Shown in pieces: positions 1 to 10,480 of a stretch of DNA of 64,000 nucleotides. The position numbers and the translations under genes are program-made. Position 1 is the stretch's first letter. Each line of letters starts with the position of its first letter. The notes below the pieces were generated by a model. The model did not search any database. It was not told the DNA's origin and saw nothing but the letters and a program-made list of their open reading frames with translations. Source of the stretch: Stropharia rugosoannulata (taxonomy: Eukaryota; Basidiomycota; Agaricomycetes; Agaricales; Strophariaceae). The stretch lies in assembly GCA_028532985.1 (NCBI GenBank), contig JANCIK010000007.1, positions 1,240,001 through 1,304,000 on the forward strand. Direction: 5' to 3'.

Positions 1-294
1 GTACTGCTCAGCACCAATACTTACCACCAATTTTTCCGTTTGGAACAGCATTAGGGTCAATTTTAAGTAGCTTAAGGAGTTTAGTGACCTCCTCTGTAAC
101 TTCTTTCGGCTGGAAAGTAACTCGGTCAGTATTGCATAATACCGCGATAAAAATAAAAGGAAACAAACAGCTTGAACCAATCTGCAGCACAAAGCCGAGC
201 CAGTGCCAGCATTGCAATGGTATGAGGGGGACGTGCTTGCAGCAGCAAAAACTGGAAGAGCGAGGACAGCAGCGACGAAGAAGCGGGCAAGCAT
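1..294 (-). CDS. Class I hydrophobin, copy 1 (3' end outside the window)
   Basis: Small secreted cysteine-rich protein that coats hyphae and aerial structures (known role of the family). Exon 1 (294-178) starts at ATG 294 and encodes a signal peptide rich in F, V, A and L, followed by C-N-A-G-T-G-S-A-L-C-C, the first cysteine and the CC doublet. Intron 1 (177-110) ends TTTCCAG. Exon 2 (109-25) is a cysteine-free linker containing two LLK repeats. A GTAAGT donor follows at 24-19. The last exon, expected to hold cysteines 4-8, lies to the left of position 1. The exon layout and sequence match the complete copy at 3730-4206, and that comparison is what fixes the splice sites. A TATA-like CTATAAAG lies about 60 bp upstream of the ATG on the minus strand. 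Confidence 0.85.
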   Translation of the reverse strand, partial: MLARFFVAAVLALPVFAAASTSPSYHCNAGTGSALCCRLVQAVCFLLFLSRYYAILTELLSSRKKLQRRSLNSLSYLKLTLMLFQTEKLVVSIGAEQY

Positions 295-720
295 TGTGAT
301 TTAAGAGCGTTGTTCAGAAAGATTGTGTTCGACTAGAAGTTGGAGTACCAGCTTTATAGATTTTGGAAGAGTGCATTGACACTACTGTAAGTGAATAGTG
401 ATACAGGGGTAATGAGACTATAGCTAACTTTGCATAGAGCAAGTCGTAAGAAAATGATCTGAGGGAGACCCGTTAAACCAAAATAGGTCTACATTCGGCT
501 CCAGGAGGGTACTTGCCCAGTATCTATCTCATTATAATCACCATAACTGACTCAAGCTCGGTCCCAACTCGGTCCAGGAAAAAACCACCATTCCTTGCGG
601 CGGCGTTGTTCGCAAATCAGAATGTTAGGCAGATGAAATGTAGCCACAGCGCGAGCAGCCAGCTAGTAGTATGTACTTACGAAATCATACCCACCGTCAT
701 GCAACCACCATGTTGAACCT
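295..720 (-). repeat. Upstream (promoter) block of hydrophobin copy 1, duplicated at 4207-4640
   Basis: Several stretches are shared with the region upstream of the second hydrophobin: the segment around TTTTGGAAGAG, the GATCTGAGGGAG block near 455-470, GGCTCCAGG near 497, TATAATCACCA near 532, and GCGGCGTTGTTCGCAAA near 600. The coding exons are duplicated too, so this is a segmental duplication of gene plus promoter. No separate gene is seen here. Confidence 0.7.
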
Positions 721-3700
721 ACCAGACTCGGCTAAGTTCCAAGAACGTGATAACAACTTCTTACGTGCAATTCTTTCTACATTTAATCTCACCGAAACGG
801 CGTCTGTAGGTCGGTAGAAAGTAGACAATACGAGTGCCAATGCTGAGGCTATTTCTTATATCTGAAATGTATACTTACAGGACTTAGGAGTTTGCGTTGA
901 ATCTTTGCATACCTCGTTCCACCAACTGCACATATCCTCTGGAATTCTTCCTCCAGATGAATGTAGCTACTAATCAAGGACTCGGAGGGGGCATCTCAAG
1001 AACATCCAGAAACATTTTCGGGTATGGTAAAAGATTTCGTAGGGGTAGGAGTATTTATTTGGATGCTTTCTGCTTGCCGATATGGCCGTCATGTATCGGA
1101 AGCAAAGCCTTCATGGGCTCTACAGTGTCCAGGAATTTGATTACAACAGTCGGTCCGTTCTGTGCATGTTCTGGCAACTTACACAGCTCGAAATATGCTC
1201 ATATGTGACGCTGGTATGGTATGGCTGTACCAGTACCGTCTTCCTGCTCCGATGGTCACTTGCGATATGCGTGATGGCGTCGTTTGAATGTACGCTCTTT
1301 CTGGTCACGAGCACGAACCTCATGTGGGCTAGTCAAATATCCATGGATCAGACAGAGTATGATATATGAAGCTTAAAGGCGTGTATTATCCGCGTTAACA
1401 TCGTATTTGGAACTGGCCAGAGTACAAAGAAGAAAGAAAGAATAAAAGAAGGGGAGGATTTAAAAATATTGGTGGTACATATGTGCTTTATATACCTGGC
1501 CTATGATGAAAGTGATAAAGATGAGACACCTGATTGCAATAAAGGTGCATGATAAATCACGACCCATGAAATAGAGTTGTGATGATTAATGGAGATGTCA
1601 TAGAATAGGTGGGATGTAATCCTTTGAAGTATGGAAGAGAAACTGAAAAGAAGAAGAAAAGAGATAATAGAGATATGCCCCGCGAAGTGACTGACTTGAT
1701 GGTTAGTTACGTTAGCCATGCGCTGTAGAAACAACACACACCAGAACCTTTGTGACTGTCAGCAGCAAAATGAATCAAATAAGCCCACTGCAAGGCTTAT
1801 TTTGGCCCAAATTTGGATGCGTAGGTCGACGATGTCGAATACTTGTTGAGCGCAATGCTGGGAAGAGAAATGCAACTAGTGGCATGCAGTGAATCTACGT
1901 ACTTGAGTCAGTCACAGATTATCATTTACTTGCATTAGACAGAACTCACAAATGATCAGCAACCACATGCTCGACATTTAGTTTAGAGGGACTCGAGTGA
2001 TGGACGGATGCATAAGGGGGATGACCGCTGAATATACGGAAGTGCCTGTGAGATAAAGCATCAGCGACAGAACAATAAAGAGATCGAACCAGTCTCTCTA
2101 CGTGTGATGAGCACCCAAGGAATACAAGGAACTGTTGAGGATTAGTATAGATGAAGCCAAGTAAATAATGACCTCGTTACGTGTGGTAAATCTTCCTGGA
2201 CCACTGAGCATCTACACACAAAGTAAGCAAAGGCAAGATGACTTGCAAGACAACTTACCCGGCTGCAGACGTCGCTTGCCTGACGAGATCCACCACGAGA
2301 ACCAATCCCCAGCACACTCACCCACTGGTAGGAAGAAACTGAAAGGTGCCTTTACGAAGCCACCCCCCAGAACCCGACTACCACGCTGCCTCGTTCCAAT
2401 CTCTCGAGGAGGTTGCGGCATACGCTTGGAAGTGCCACTCAGTGAAGGGCAGATGACCAGGCACAATGTGCGGGTCAATCCACTGCTCCTTTACGTCGCC
2501 ACAGGCACGGTCTACATTAGAGCATGATCCTGCGTTGACTGATTATGGGGCATGCATGGGGATTCGTTCGCGTGGGGTGCTTGTCTGCATGGGCGGGGTG
2601 TCTGTCAGTAGATATTGCGTCGCTTGGATTGACGATGTGGTAGGGCGTGGTGTGATGAACATCTTGAGCGGAGGGCCTGCTCGAGGATAAGGGCCTTGGG
2701 CGAGGTCGTATCTGGTACAGCTGTTATCTTCTGCTTAGGCGGGATAGGGACAAGGCCTATCGCTGTATGATGATGATGGCCGTTGGCATCGGCGCTAGTC
2801 ATCTTCTCTGATGTCTGCTACTAGACAAGGGGAGTAGGATGATAAGGGGAAGAAGACAAAGGGCACTAAGGGAGGATATCGCAGGGGCAGGCTTTTTATA
2901 ATCCTCCTAGGCTTGTCTGTGTTTGTTTTTCTGAGTCCGTGCGCGATTGTAGTCAGCCCATCATCATCCAAATATGGTAACCCTAGAGCTTGTTTAGGCA
3001 CCGCTAAACGTCGAAATGACATCATTGAGGCGGTGCCTTCGATTGGGCGGTGACTGAAATCGTCCAACTTGGGTTGTACTTGTATCCCCATGCACTGAGT
3101 CCATGCGGACTGCGCGCGATTCTGACATAGCTTCAACATCCGCGTTTGTATAGCTTACGCGACCATGGATAAAGTGAGTCAAAAAACGCATACTAGGGTC
3201 GCTATAGCAGTACCTCGAGTCGAGAATCCATGATCCAACGAGTATGTATGTATACTTAATGTGCATAGTGTATGCATCCTTGATGCATCCGCAACTGCCC
3301 AAACAAATTCAACAAATTCAGCATAGGCAGATAAAAACTGTTCCCTGCAATGACCCGGATATTTTTTGATGCAATCACTGCTGAGCACAGCACACGTTTC
3401 AACCCATGTTTTACGCGGTCTTACCTACTGCTCGAGTGTCACTCAACGAGGTACTGCTGTCATCTCTAATATTTGTAAAAGCCTTTACTGAACGCTCGCA
3501 TGCTCAACCCATGGAATCACACCGATACAAGCAAGAGTGCCCAAGTTATACCAATTTTTGACGTTTAGTATTCATTGACCTGGTGCATATGCACTACTAC
3601 TCGAGTATATTCCAGCTACTAAAGTGTACTACACATTGATAAGCCTTCACTGGCTGTCTTCGATAGCTGGAGTGCACCCAGTAGCAATAATTCCCATCTG

Positions 3701-3729
3701 TCGGTTACCATATGAGTAAAATTCAATTG
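721..3729. other. About 3 kb without a recognisable gene
   Basis: Short ORFs occur on both strands (for example 897-1208, 1082-1369, 2168-2527 and 2795-3139), but none shows a recognised motif, a second homologous copy in the window or a convincing exon chain. A slightly GC-richer block at about 2230-2700 has overlapping ORFs on both strands and no family signature. The 3' flank of hydrophobin copy 2 starts at its left boundary. I see no repeat termini or RNA gene. Confidence 0.5.
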
Positions 3730-4206
3730 TTAATGAAAAGAGTTTCCGACACATACATTAGTATTGCCAGTGCAGCAAACGGCATTATTGTAAAGCACAG
3801 AAAAGTGGCAATTTAAGCCGCTTTGACCCTCGGTGGGCTGCATGGGAAAGCAGGTTACTGCAATATGACTCAGTATATAAATTTCACCAGAATTAGTATT
3901 GCTCAGCGACACTGACCACCAAGATCTCCCTGACTAAGTGCTTTGGGGTCAATCGGAAACTGGGAAAGGATTAGAGTGATCTCTCGATCTTGATCTGGGC
4001 CGAGAACTTCTTTTAGCTAGAAGATCTTGCAATTAGTATCACTAACCACAAAGACAAGTCACAAGAGAAAAGAGACAGACATCTGCAACCAATCTGCAGC
4101 ACAAAGGTGAACCACTGCCAGCATTGCATTGGTATGTGACGGGAGTGCTTGCAGCAACAAAGATTGGAAGAGAGAGGGCAGCAGCAACAAAGAAGCGGCC
4201 AAGCAT
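3730..4206 (-). CDS. Class I hydrophobin, copy 2 (complete, 114 aa)
   Basis: Three exons: 4206-4090, 4016-3917 and 3857-3730 (345 nt, 114 residues plus stop). Introns of 73 and 59 nt have GT-AG ends. The protein begins with a signal peptide (MLGRFFVAAALSLP...). All eight hydrophobin cysteines are present: C-x8-CC in exon 1, then in exon 3 C (VTCF), C (GLNC), CC (AVCC) and C (NVC). Spacing and length suit class I hydrophobins, which form amphipathic rodlet films on the fungal surface. The linker between cysteines 3 and 4 is encoded by exon 2, as in copy 1. The start is the only ATG ahead of the signal peptide. It is a tandem paralogue of the gene at 1-294. Confidence 0.92.
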
Positions 4207-5718
4207 TGTGATTTCAAGAGAAATGATGCTGTTCAGAGAGTTGAATGTGTTCAAATTGCAGTCGGAGTACCAGCTTTGTAGGTTTTGGAAGAGTACATTC
4301 CTTGTGCTCTAATATAAACGAATAACTCAATACTAAATATTAATAGGTAGTACAGTACTATTGTTAAATTTTAGTTATGCTAGTTGTAAGAAAGTGATCT
4401 GAGGGAGGCTCGTTAAACCATAACAGGTGTACAGTCGGCTCCAGGCGGGTATCTAACTTGCAACCAACTTATAATAATCACCAAATTTGGCTCAAAAGTG
4501 CTCATAGCTCGGTTCAGCTGAAGTCTGCCTTTCAATGTAGCGGCGTTGTTCGCAAAGCAGATCGTTGGGCAGATGAAATGCAGCCGGCGGGAGCTTCGCG
4601 AGCGGCTCGCTAGTACAAGTTATGGTACAAGTTACCAAATCAAGCCCATCATGCAACCCCCATGTTGAACCTACCAGAGTAGTACCTATCCCATCATCAA
4701 CCTGTTCACAGCCGTGCAATGCTTTCCGCATTGAATCACGCTGTCCAAAGCGAAGAAATAAATGCAGCTAGTATCCGGACAAATGTGGGACAAATCAATG
4801 TCACTGGATTATTGTCGTGGGAATATTTTAATTGTGGGAATATATAGCGTCAGCCTCTTATTCCGCCAGCCTAAAGTTCTTTTCTTTCTTGCTCCTTGTT
4901 CCCTGAAGATGGCAAGACACGACGGCGATGTAAATGTTGTCAAGTTGTTACTCAGAAGGCTACATGTCCTTGAACTTGTGGGAGCACCGCCTGCTAGAGG
5001 GCCATACGAATCGCGATAGTTTCTGGACTCAAGGCCATTCAGATCTTACAAGGGGGAATGACAGCTCCGCATAACATAATATGCCCTGCGTATTGGACGG
5101 TGCGACATTTAATATTCACGCAGCACTGTCAGAGGGTACTATCATACAGATACTGGGGCTGGCAGTTCTGCTTAATGTCCTCATGAATGAGTTCAAGCGC
5201 CGTCCCTCAGGTCTGCACCCTTTTCCCATCATCTGCGTACTGTATGCCGTCTCTTTACGGGGTCATAATACTGGTACGCCCTTCTGAGATCGCTGCAGCC
5301 GGCGACGCAGTAAGGCCCGCTGGAATACGCGCGGGATGCACATACGTGTCACTGTTTAATAAATGCAATTGCCTCTACGGCGATATTTTCGACGCGCTGG
5401 AGACGAGGATGCTGGAATTTGTTTGGGATTAAGTTCAACTAGACCTTTGATGAGGATGGGAAATAACTTCTAGGATATGAAATGTGTAATTTTGACCATA
5501 TTGAAGATGTTGACAAGGTCTGAAAAAATCAATTTCGATGTGGCTACAAGACGTAACATTGAAAAATCAGATCCATCGTCTGATTCACAGAAGTTAGAAC
5601 CTCTCCAAGAGATAGAATAGTGTACATAGGTATGTATGTAACCAACTGACGGTGGGTTGACCCACCAGCCTCCAGAGACTTCGAGTTTTGTGAGGATAAT
5701 ATTATACGCAGAATGGCT
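4207..5718. other. Hydrophobin copy 2 promoter (to about 4640), then no recognisable gene
   Basis: Positions 4207-4640 repeat the upstream region of copy 1 in diverged form. From 4700 to 5718 there are only short ORFs (4762-5019, 5081-5287, 5187-5432, all plus) with no family I can name. They could be decayed exons. Confidence 0.5.
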
Positions 5719-8183
5719 TCAATCTTCCGAACGTTCATCGTCAAGTTCCCACATTTGTGTATGCCTGTTATAACAACTCTTGTCCCATATCACATTTTTC
5801 ACCACTTCTTTTAGTCTTCTCATGTGCTCTTTATCCAGAAAGCAATCTTTCAACGCCAACCGAACAATTTCTGTACCAAACATGCGTTGGTGATAGAGAG
5901 CATTGATGAGTTCTTCGAATGGTACCCTACTTTCGCTAGTTTCTGGGTTCTGCGATGATTCGGGACTGGCAAGTATCAGTCCCTGGAGCTCAATAGACGA
6001 CAGACGGGGGGAAAACTCAAGTTGTAAAGCCTTGAATATCAAGAAACATAACCGAAAATTGACCGCCTCAACGCCGGATACCGTAGATAACCGAAGCAAA
6101 CAAAGCAGGTGTTATTATGGGAAGGTAACTGCACATTTATTCCCACGGCGCGCGACTTATTGATGGCACTGCCGCGCGCGACTCAACGGGTTTGGCAAAA
6201 TATTATTTTGACTACTACCTCCCAGAGGAGTCTATATTTACTGCATATCATGTACTCTGCATATTATATTGTGTCAAAAAGTAGAGTCAATTGTAGTTTA
6301 ATGTTGGTTTAATGACATTTTGTACATATGATGGAATTTGCCGAAATATTCCCACGACTTGCCCGCCGCGCGCGACTCTCCGAAGGACTGCCGCGCGCGA
6401 CTCAAACTAAGTGGTCATTTTCAAATGCACCATTGTATGTCTCTTTATGAATAGTAACAGTATATGTGTGATACATACAGTATGAATACACAGATTCTGC
6501 TGTAATATGGGCAACTACATTTATGTTTTAGAAGGAAACTACTACTGAAATTTGACAGGAATATGTGCCTAAGTCCCCATGGATTGAATTGAAAGTATGT
6601 GAGCTGAAAAGGAGAAGATATATAGCTTCTTTGTGTACTCAAATGCTGTCATTAATGAGTGATATTGGATGGCTTAGTGCAGTTGTAAGTACAAAAAAGC
6701 AGGAAAAACTCGCCTTGTATGCCTCTCAAGGGGATTGATAACCATAAACTCCAGTAATATTTACTATTAATACAATACAAATACCTACATATACTTCATT
6801 TCTACCATAAACACCCAGGATATAATGAAACAAGCACTGTCCCGTCACTTTGAGTCGCGCGCGGCGGTGCCATCAATAAGTCGCGCGCCGTGGGAATAAA
6901 TGTGCAGTTACCTTCCCATATGTTATGCATATTTGGCCTTTGCAATTAATTTTGTGAGGCGTCCACTATAGGTACGACGCAGTCAAACAGGGCAATTGTA
7001 AGTTTAGCGTGGTGATTTGAGTCCATCATTGTTGTGGTTGAGATAATGTGCAGTCCAAAGAGAGGATCCCGATGGTCCACTGTACAGTTGAATAATTGAA
7101 ACAAGGTCAGGCTGGCTGCAGCGTCATATACATATATATATATTGATGAAGGGGCTATGCGACTTTGTGTATTTGAGTATGTCTGCCTGATAATGGGAAG
7201 CACCAGGTTAATTAGAAGATCAAGATCACCCGGAATCTTCAATTGAGGGATTTCAAGCCCGAGAGACGCACTGGGCGGGAAAAATATATGGTGTAAAAGA
7301 GTTGCTATGTCTCCAGCGTTTGACGAGCAATGGAGCTTCTCGAGCTTGGATAACAAGGTGGGACACAATGGATAATTTGACGGCCCAGGGGAAAGGGCAA
7401 TGCTCGATAAACAAAGCTCCTCCAGTTCCGTTAGGGTTTTCACGGAGTCAACGAGTTCGGTAAACGTGAGAGACTAAAGAAATGAGCCATGTATGTCAAG
7501 GTGGGTGATTGTACATGAAGACTGAAGAGGCCAGCGAAACATGCAGCCAGATAATTCGAGCCTGTGCAGTCGCCGCCCGTACTCTGTTAAGAGGGATGTT
7601 GGAACAGGAATTAGAGAACATTGATGGGCTACGACTTCCAGCTCTTCAAGCAATGGTAATGCTATTGGGAGAATCTTCCAGCTATATTGTAGACGACGAT
7701 CAAAGAAAAGGGAGAATTTGCGGACGCAGCTACAGTCGAGTAGGGCCTGTATGAATATTGGACGCGCAGGCTTGTGAAACTGAATGTCATATCAAATCAC
7801 GGACAACTGGAGATGGGATCGCTTGAGAATTTCCTCGGCCCAGAGGACATTGGAGAACAGTGGGTCCGTCCAAAGCTCTATAGAGCTCAGAGATATGCTT
7901 CACCAGCGCGAGCTGACATGGGTGATCGCTATCCAATGCACGCAAGAAGGCAGCCTTGGGGGTCATATTAACTTCGGACAACATTGAGGCCACAGCGCCC
8001 TGGCACATAGCAAGACATCGGCCATAACTTCGGAGAGTGAGCAAGCTGTTGCAGATGCAAGTTCGTTCCTTCGAGCTTTGAGGGCACAATATCTTTCTGA
8101 CATTGATGTGTCCTGATAGCTGCATCTATTTCTTCGATTTGAACGGCCCTGCTCGATTCGGTGTGATTAAAAGAGGAATGCAT
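5719..8183 (-). pseudogene. F-box/LRR-like pseudogene, copy 1
   Basis: Diverged homologue of the F-box gene at 31816-33477, read on the minus strand from ATG 8183. The N-terminal EIDAAIRT segment, the F-box region (HWIAITHVSS), a central piece (7443-6946, starting KTLTELEELCLSS) and the C-terminal piece (6099-5719, containing KALQLEF) all align with that gene. The frame is broken by frameshifts and stops, including TGA after HVSSRW and a frameshift after the TPALFA segment. The gene is also physically split by the 805-bp element at 6116-6920. Taking the element out with one TGTTAT copy makes the sequence run on in frame as GQICITPALFA, matching GQGCFTPALFA in copy 2. F-box proteins are substrate adaptors of SCF ubiquitin ligases. 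This copy is presumably dead. Confidence 0.85.
6116..6920. mobile_element. Non-autonomous inverted-repeat DNA element (MITE-like), 805 bp
   Basis: The 71-bp terminal inverted repeats begin TATGGGAAGGTAACTG and differ at one position (6116-6186 against 6920-6850). The flanking target duplication is TGTTAT (6110-6115 and 6921-6926), confirmed because removal restores homology to the F-box paralogue. There is no transposase. The largest ORF is about 65 codons. Subterminal copies of CCGCGCGCGACTC occur near 6172, 6365, 6391 and, inverted, 6852, which could be transposase binding sites. A 6-bp duplication fits few standard superfamilies, so the family is unassigned. Confidence 0.85.
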
Positions 8184-8718
8184 TGTACGGTTGTGATAAA
8201 ACTGTGATGAAGCCGTTGGTTCTGGTAGGTTTGATTTGGTACTGGTTGATAAAATGTACCCGGACCGCCCATGTATGGAAACCGAGACTGTCAAGCTTCG
8301 GATGGCGCGATAAACAAAGCCCGGCAGCACTTGCCGCCAATTGTTTTGGTCTCGGCGTTCGCGACGGACCTCGGATACCTTGATTGCAGAGGTAAAGGGG
8401 TACATGATGCCATATAGATGTTTCGATATGTAAGGAAAGATGCAAGCAAAACATAGTTTGTGCAAGAAGTACAAGTCCTACTATACATGAGGCAGGTGCG
8501 TATGCTCCCGGATGCGTACATAATCAAGCCACATTGGTTACTAGCAAGTTACTGGTTGGCTACTACCTCGACAATGGCATATTGCGCATCCGGATGAGTT
8601 TGTATGAACAGTCATATATAAGTATAGCACAAGTTAAGCACAAAACGAATGGAACACGCATCATATGCACGGTTGGCACATGGTGTGGGAAGCGTAGGAA
8701 GGGGATCACAGATAGCGG
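8184..8718. promoter_or_regulatory. Upstream region of F-box copy 1
   Basis: Contains blocks that reappear inverted upstream of the other F-box copy. One is the string around CCGAAGCTTGACAGTCTC (near 8285-8300 here, near 31690-31710 there). The other is the GGTATCCGAGGTCCG region (near 8370 here, near 31615 there). The two F-box copies therefore share duplicated promoters and lie head to head. No other gene is seen. Confidence 0.6.
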
Positions 8719-9931
8719 TGAGAGGTCTACTGCGTAGCTAGACTCGAAATCGCGAAACACAACACACACACACACCCAGCGGAGCGAGATCCTATCCCTT
8801 AGATCGAGCGAACGCCCTCAACTAAATGGTAGTATAATCTATGCTCTGCTCTGGTTCCCGTTCTGGGCGTGCGATGCGCGCACCTCGTGTCCTCTAGTCT
8901 TTGTAATAGCAAGTAGTGCCTGCAAGTTCGTTTGTAAGGAGGGGTTTAATTCTAGTAAATCTCGGATAGAGCCCGGTTGCTAGCGGCGTGCGCCAAGCAA
9001 AATGATAAATGAAATAAGTTGTTTTAGCGAACGGCTTCGCTGCGCGCACTTCCGGGTCCGGTGACCGCGTACGATGCGCGGACTCTCCAAAGTCCAATAA
9101 TCCAAGACTCTCCAAAGTCTTTCACCCGGCGGTGCAGTCTCACAGTCTAAACACTACAGTGCGAGTTTCCGTACACGGTTGTACTGACTCCTCACTGAGC
9201 TCTCCAAATGACCCGGTGGTCAGAAGCTATCCAAAACTCCTATGATTCACAAACACTTCACAGTTAAAACCCTAACAAAAGCTAAACACAGCCCACTGAC
9301 GGCCTGGGACAGAACCCAGCACACAGATCTAGTGGGTAGACAATTGCTTAGATTACTATAGACAAGAATACAGGTTTATATGCGATGCGCGCATGTGTAC
9401 TAATAATCAGGTAAAGTAAATACTAGCAACGCGCGGCCAAAGGTCCGCGCACCGCATCTGGGCTCCCCTTCTAATGTCCTGGTCCCTTGGCATTCGCTGC
9501 GCGCATATCGTTTACTCCCTCGGGCTTTTGCGCGTCTTTTGATGCGCGCCGCCACGGTCACATGATGTGTGGACTTAGACAAATTCTGCCTTTGCGATGC
9601 GCGCATATGAGATGCGCGCACAGCCCTTCACACCGCCTTTGGTAACCGCTCAGCTGTACTCACACCGCACTTCGCTGGTGCTTAACCGTTCTACGCACAC
9701 TTGATCGCTCGCACGGATGGCCAAACTATGCACTTTAGACTGTGCAGCTCGCTGACCAATCCCTCTCGCGATACGGTGCGCGCAGGCGCTTATAGACATG
9801 ATGCTCGCGCGCTGATAGCTACAGACTACGAGTCAGGCTCCACTCTAGTCCCTCTGTGTTTCCTGCGCGCAGCTATCCCATTAATGGAACTTCGGACTGT
9901 TTACACCCGTAGCCAAAAAGCAGCCCTGTCA
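8719..9931 (-). repeat. Outer element 3' LTR (1213 bp)
   Basis: Matches 29706-30918 at a constant offset of 20,987 with no indel, and I saw no mismatch in the lines compared. It contains about eight copies of TGCGCGCA (for example 8875-8882, 9598-9605 and 9613-9620). Open frames inside it (about 73-81 codons) are identical in both LTRs and show no known domain, so they are not called as genes. Confidence 0.95.
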
Positions 9932-9943
9932 TCTCCCCCCCAC
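9932..9943 (-). promoter_or_regulatory. Outer element polypurine tract (plus-strand primer)
   Basis: Read on the minus strand this is GTGGGGGGGAGA, directly abutting the 3' LTR. In LTR retroelements such an RNase H-resistant purine tract primes second-strand synthesis. It is part of a module with the hairpin at 9951-9968 that recurs at 12932-12970. Confidence 0.8.
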
Positions 9944-9950
9944 TAAAATC

Positions 9951-9968
9951 TTGACTGTCCTCAGTCAA
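9951..9968. repeat. Hairpin beside the polypurine tract
   Basis: A perfect 7-bp stem, TTGACTG / CAGTCAA, with a TCCT loop. It starts 16 nt after the first C of the C7 tract. A hairpin with a changed but still paired stem occurs at the same distance in the internal copy at 12953-12970. Confidence 0.75.
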
Positions 9969-10480
9969 TTCCAGATGCGCGCATCGCATCCTCGATAACA
10001 ATTTACCAGGCTTCCCTCCTCCCGTATTTATAGCCCAGCTACTGCCTTATGTGGTCCATTACGGCGCCTCCGTCCGAGTCACTATCTCTACCCAACCCTT
10101 TGGTTTCCTCTTTAGGTATCCCCGCCCCACTTTTCTCGACTAACTTATTTTAGACAACCGCCACCGCACTCATATGCGCATCGCGCTCCCCGCTGACTTC
10201 CTGCTTGGGTCATTTTCCTAGTCGGGCCCTTTGCTTTCCCTTTCCGGACCTCGCTGGACCTTCCTTTTCCGTCACGCTGTTCTAGCATATCGCCGGTAAG
10301 TTTATTCGACATGCGCTCATCGCCGTCCGCTTCTCTTATACTCCCGAATTTTCCTTCGCTATTCTTTCCTGGGTATATAACCAGTTCCTCTGTCCCCCTC
10401 GTTCTTTCTTTCTCTCGCTTCCCCCTCTCAACTCTTACTGCTTTCCTCGCTTTTCTCTCACCCTGGACCATAAAAGTTTC
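9969..10480 (+). promoter_or_regulatory. Spacer and promoter of antisense gene A
   Basis: No ORF worth calling. TATATAA at 10374-10380 is followed by a long CT-rich tract (about 10395-10460) and then ATG 10481. A TATA box plus pyrimidine-rich leader is the usual look of a fungal RNA polymerase II promoter. It suggests that gene A is transcribed from its own promoter, opposite to the retroelement genome. Confidence 0.6.

Noticed and set aside
2168..2527. 119-codon plus ORF in the orphan region between the hydrophobins
   Set aside because: A comparable ORF exists on the opposite strand and neither has a recognised motif or exon partners.
8894..9946. ORFs inside the outer LTRs (8894-9115 minus, 9400-9621 minus, 9701-9946 plus, repeated at +20,987)
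   Set aside because: Conservation is only because the LTRs are identical. They have no domain and no start context, and the region must hold promoter and poly(A) signals.
9932..9950. Primer-binding site next to the left LTR, which would put the outer element on the plus strand
   Set aside because: There is no TGG start. The sequence is a polypurine tract on the minus strand, and gag/pol run on the minus strand.
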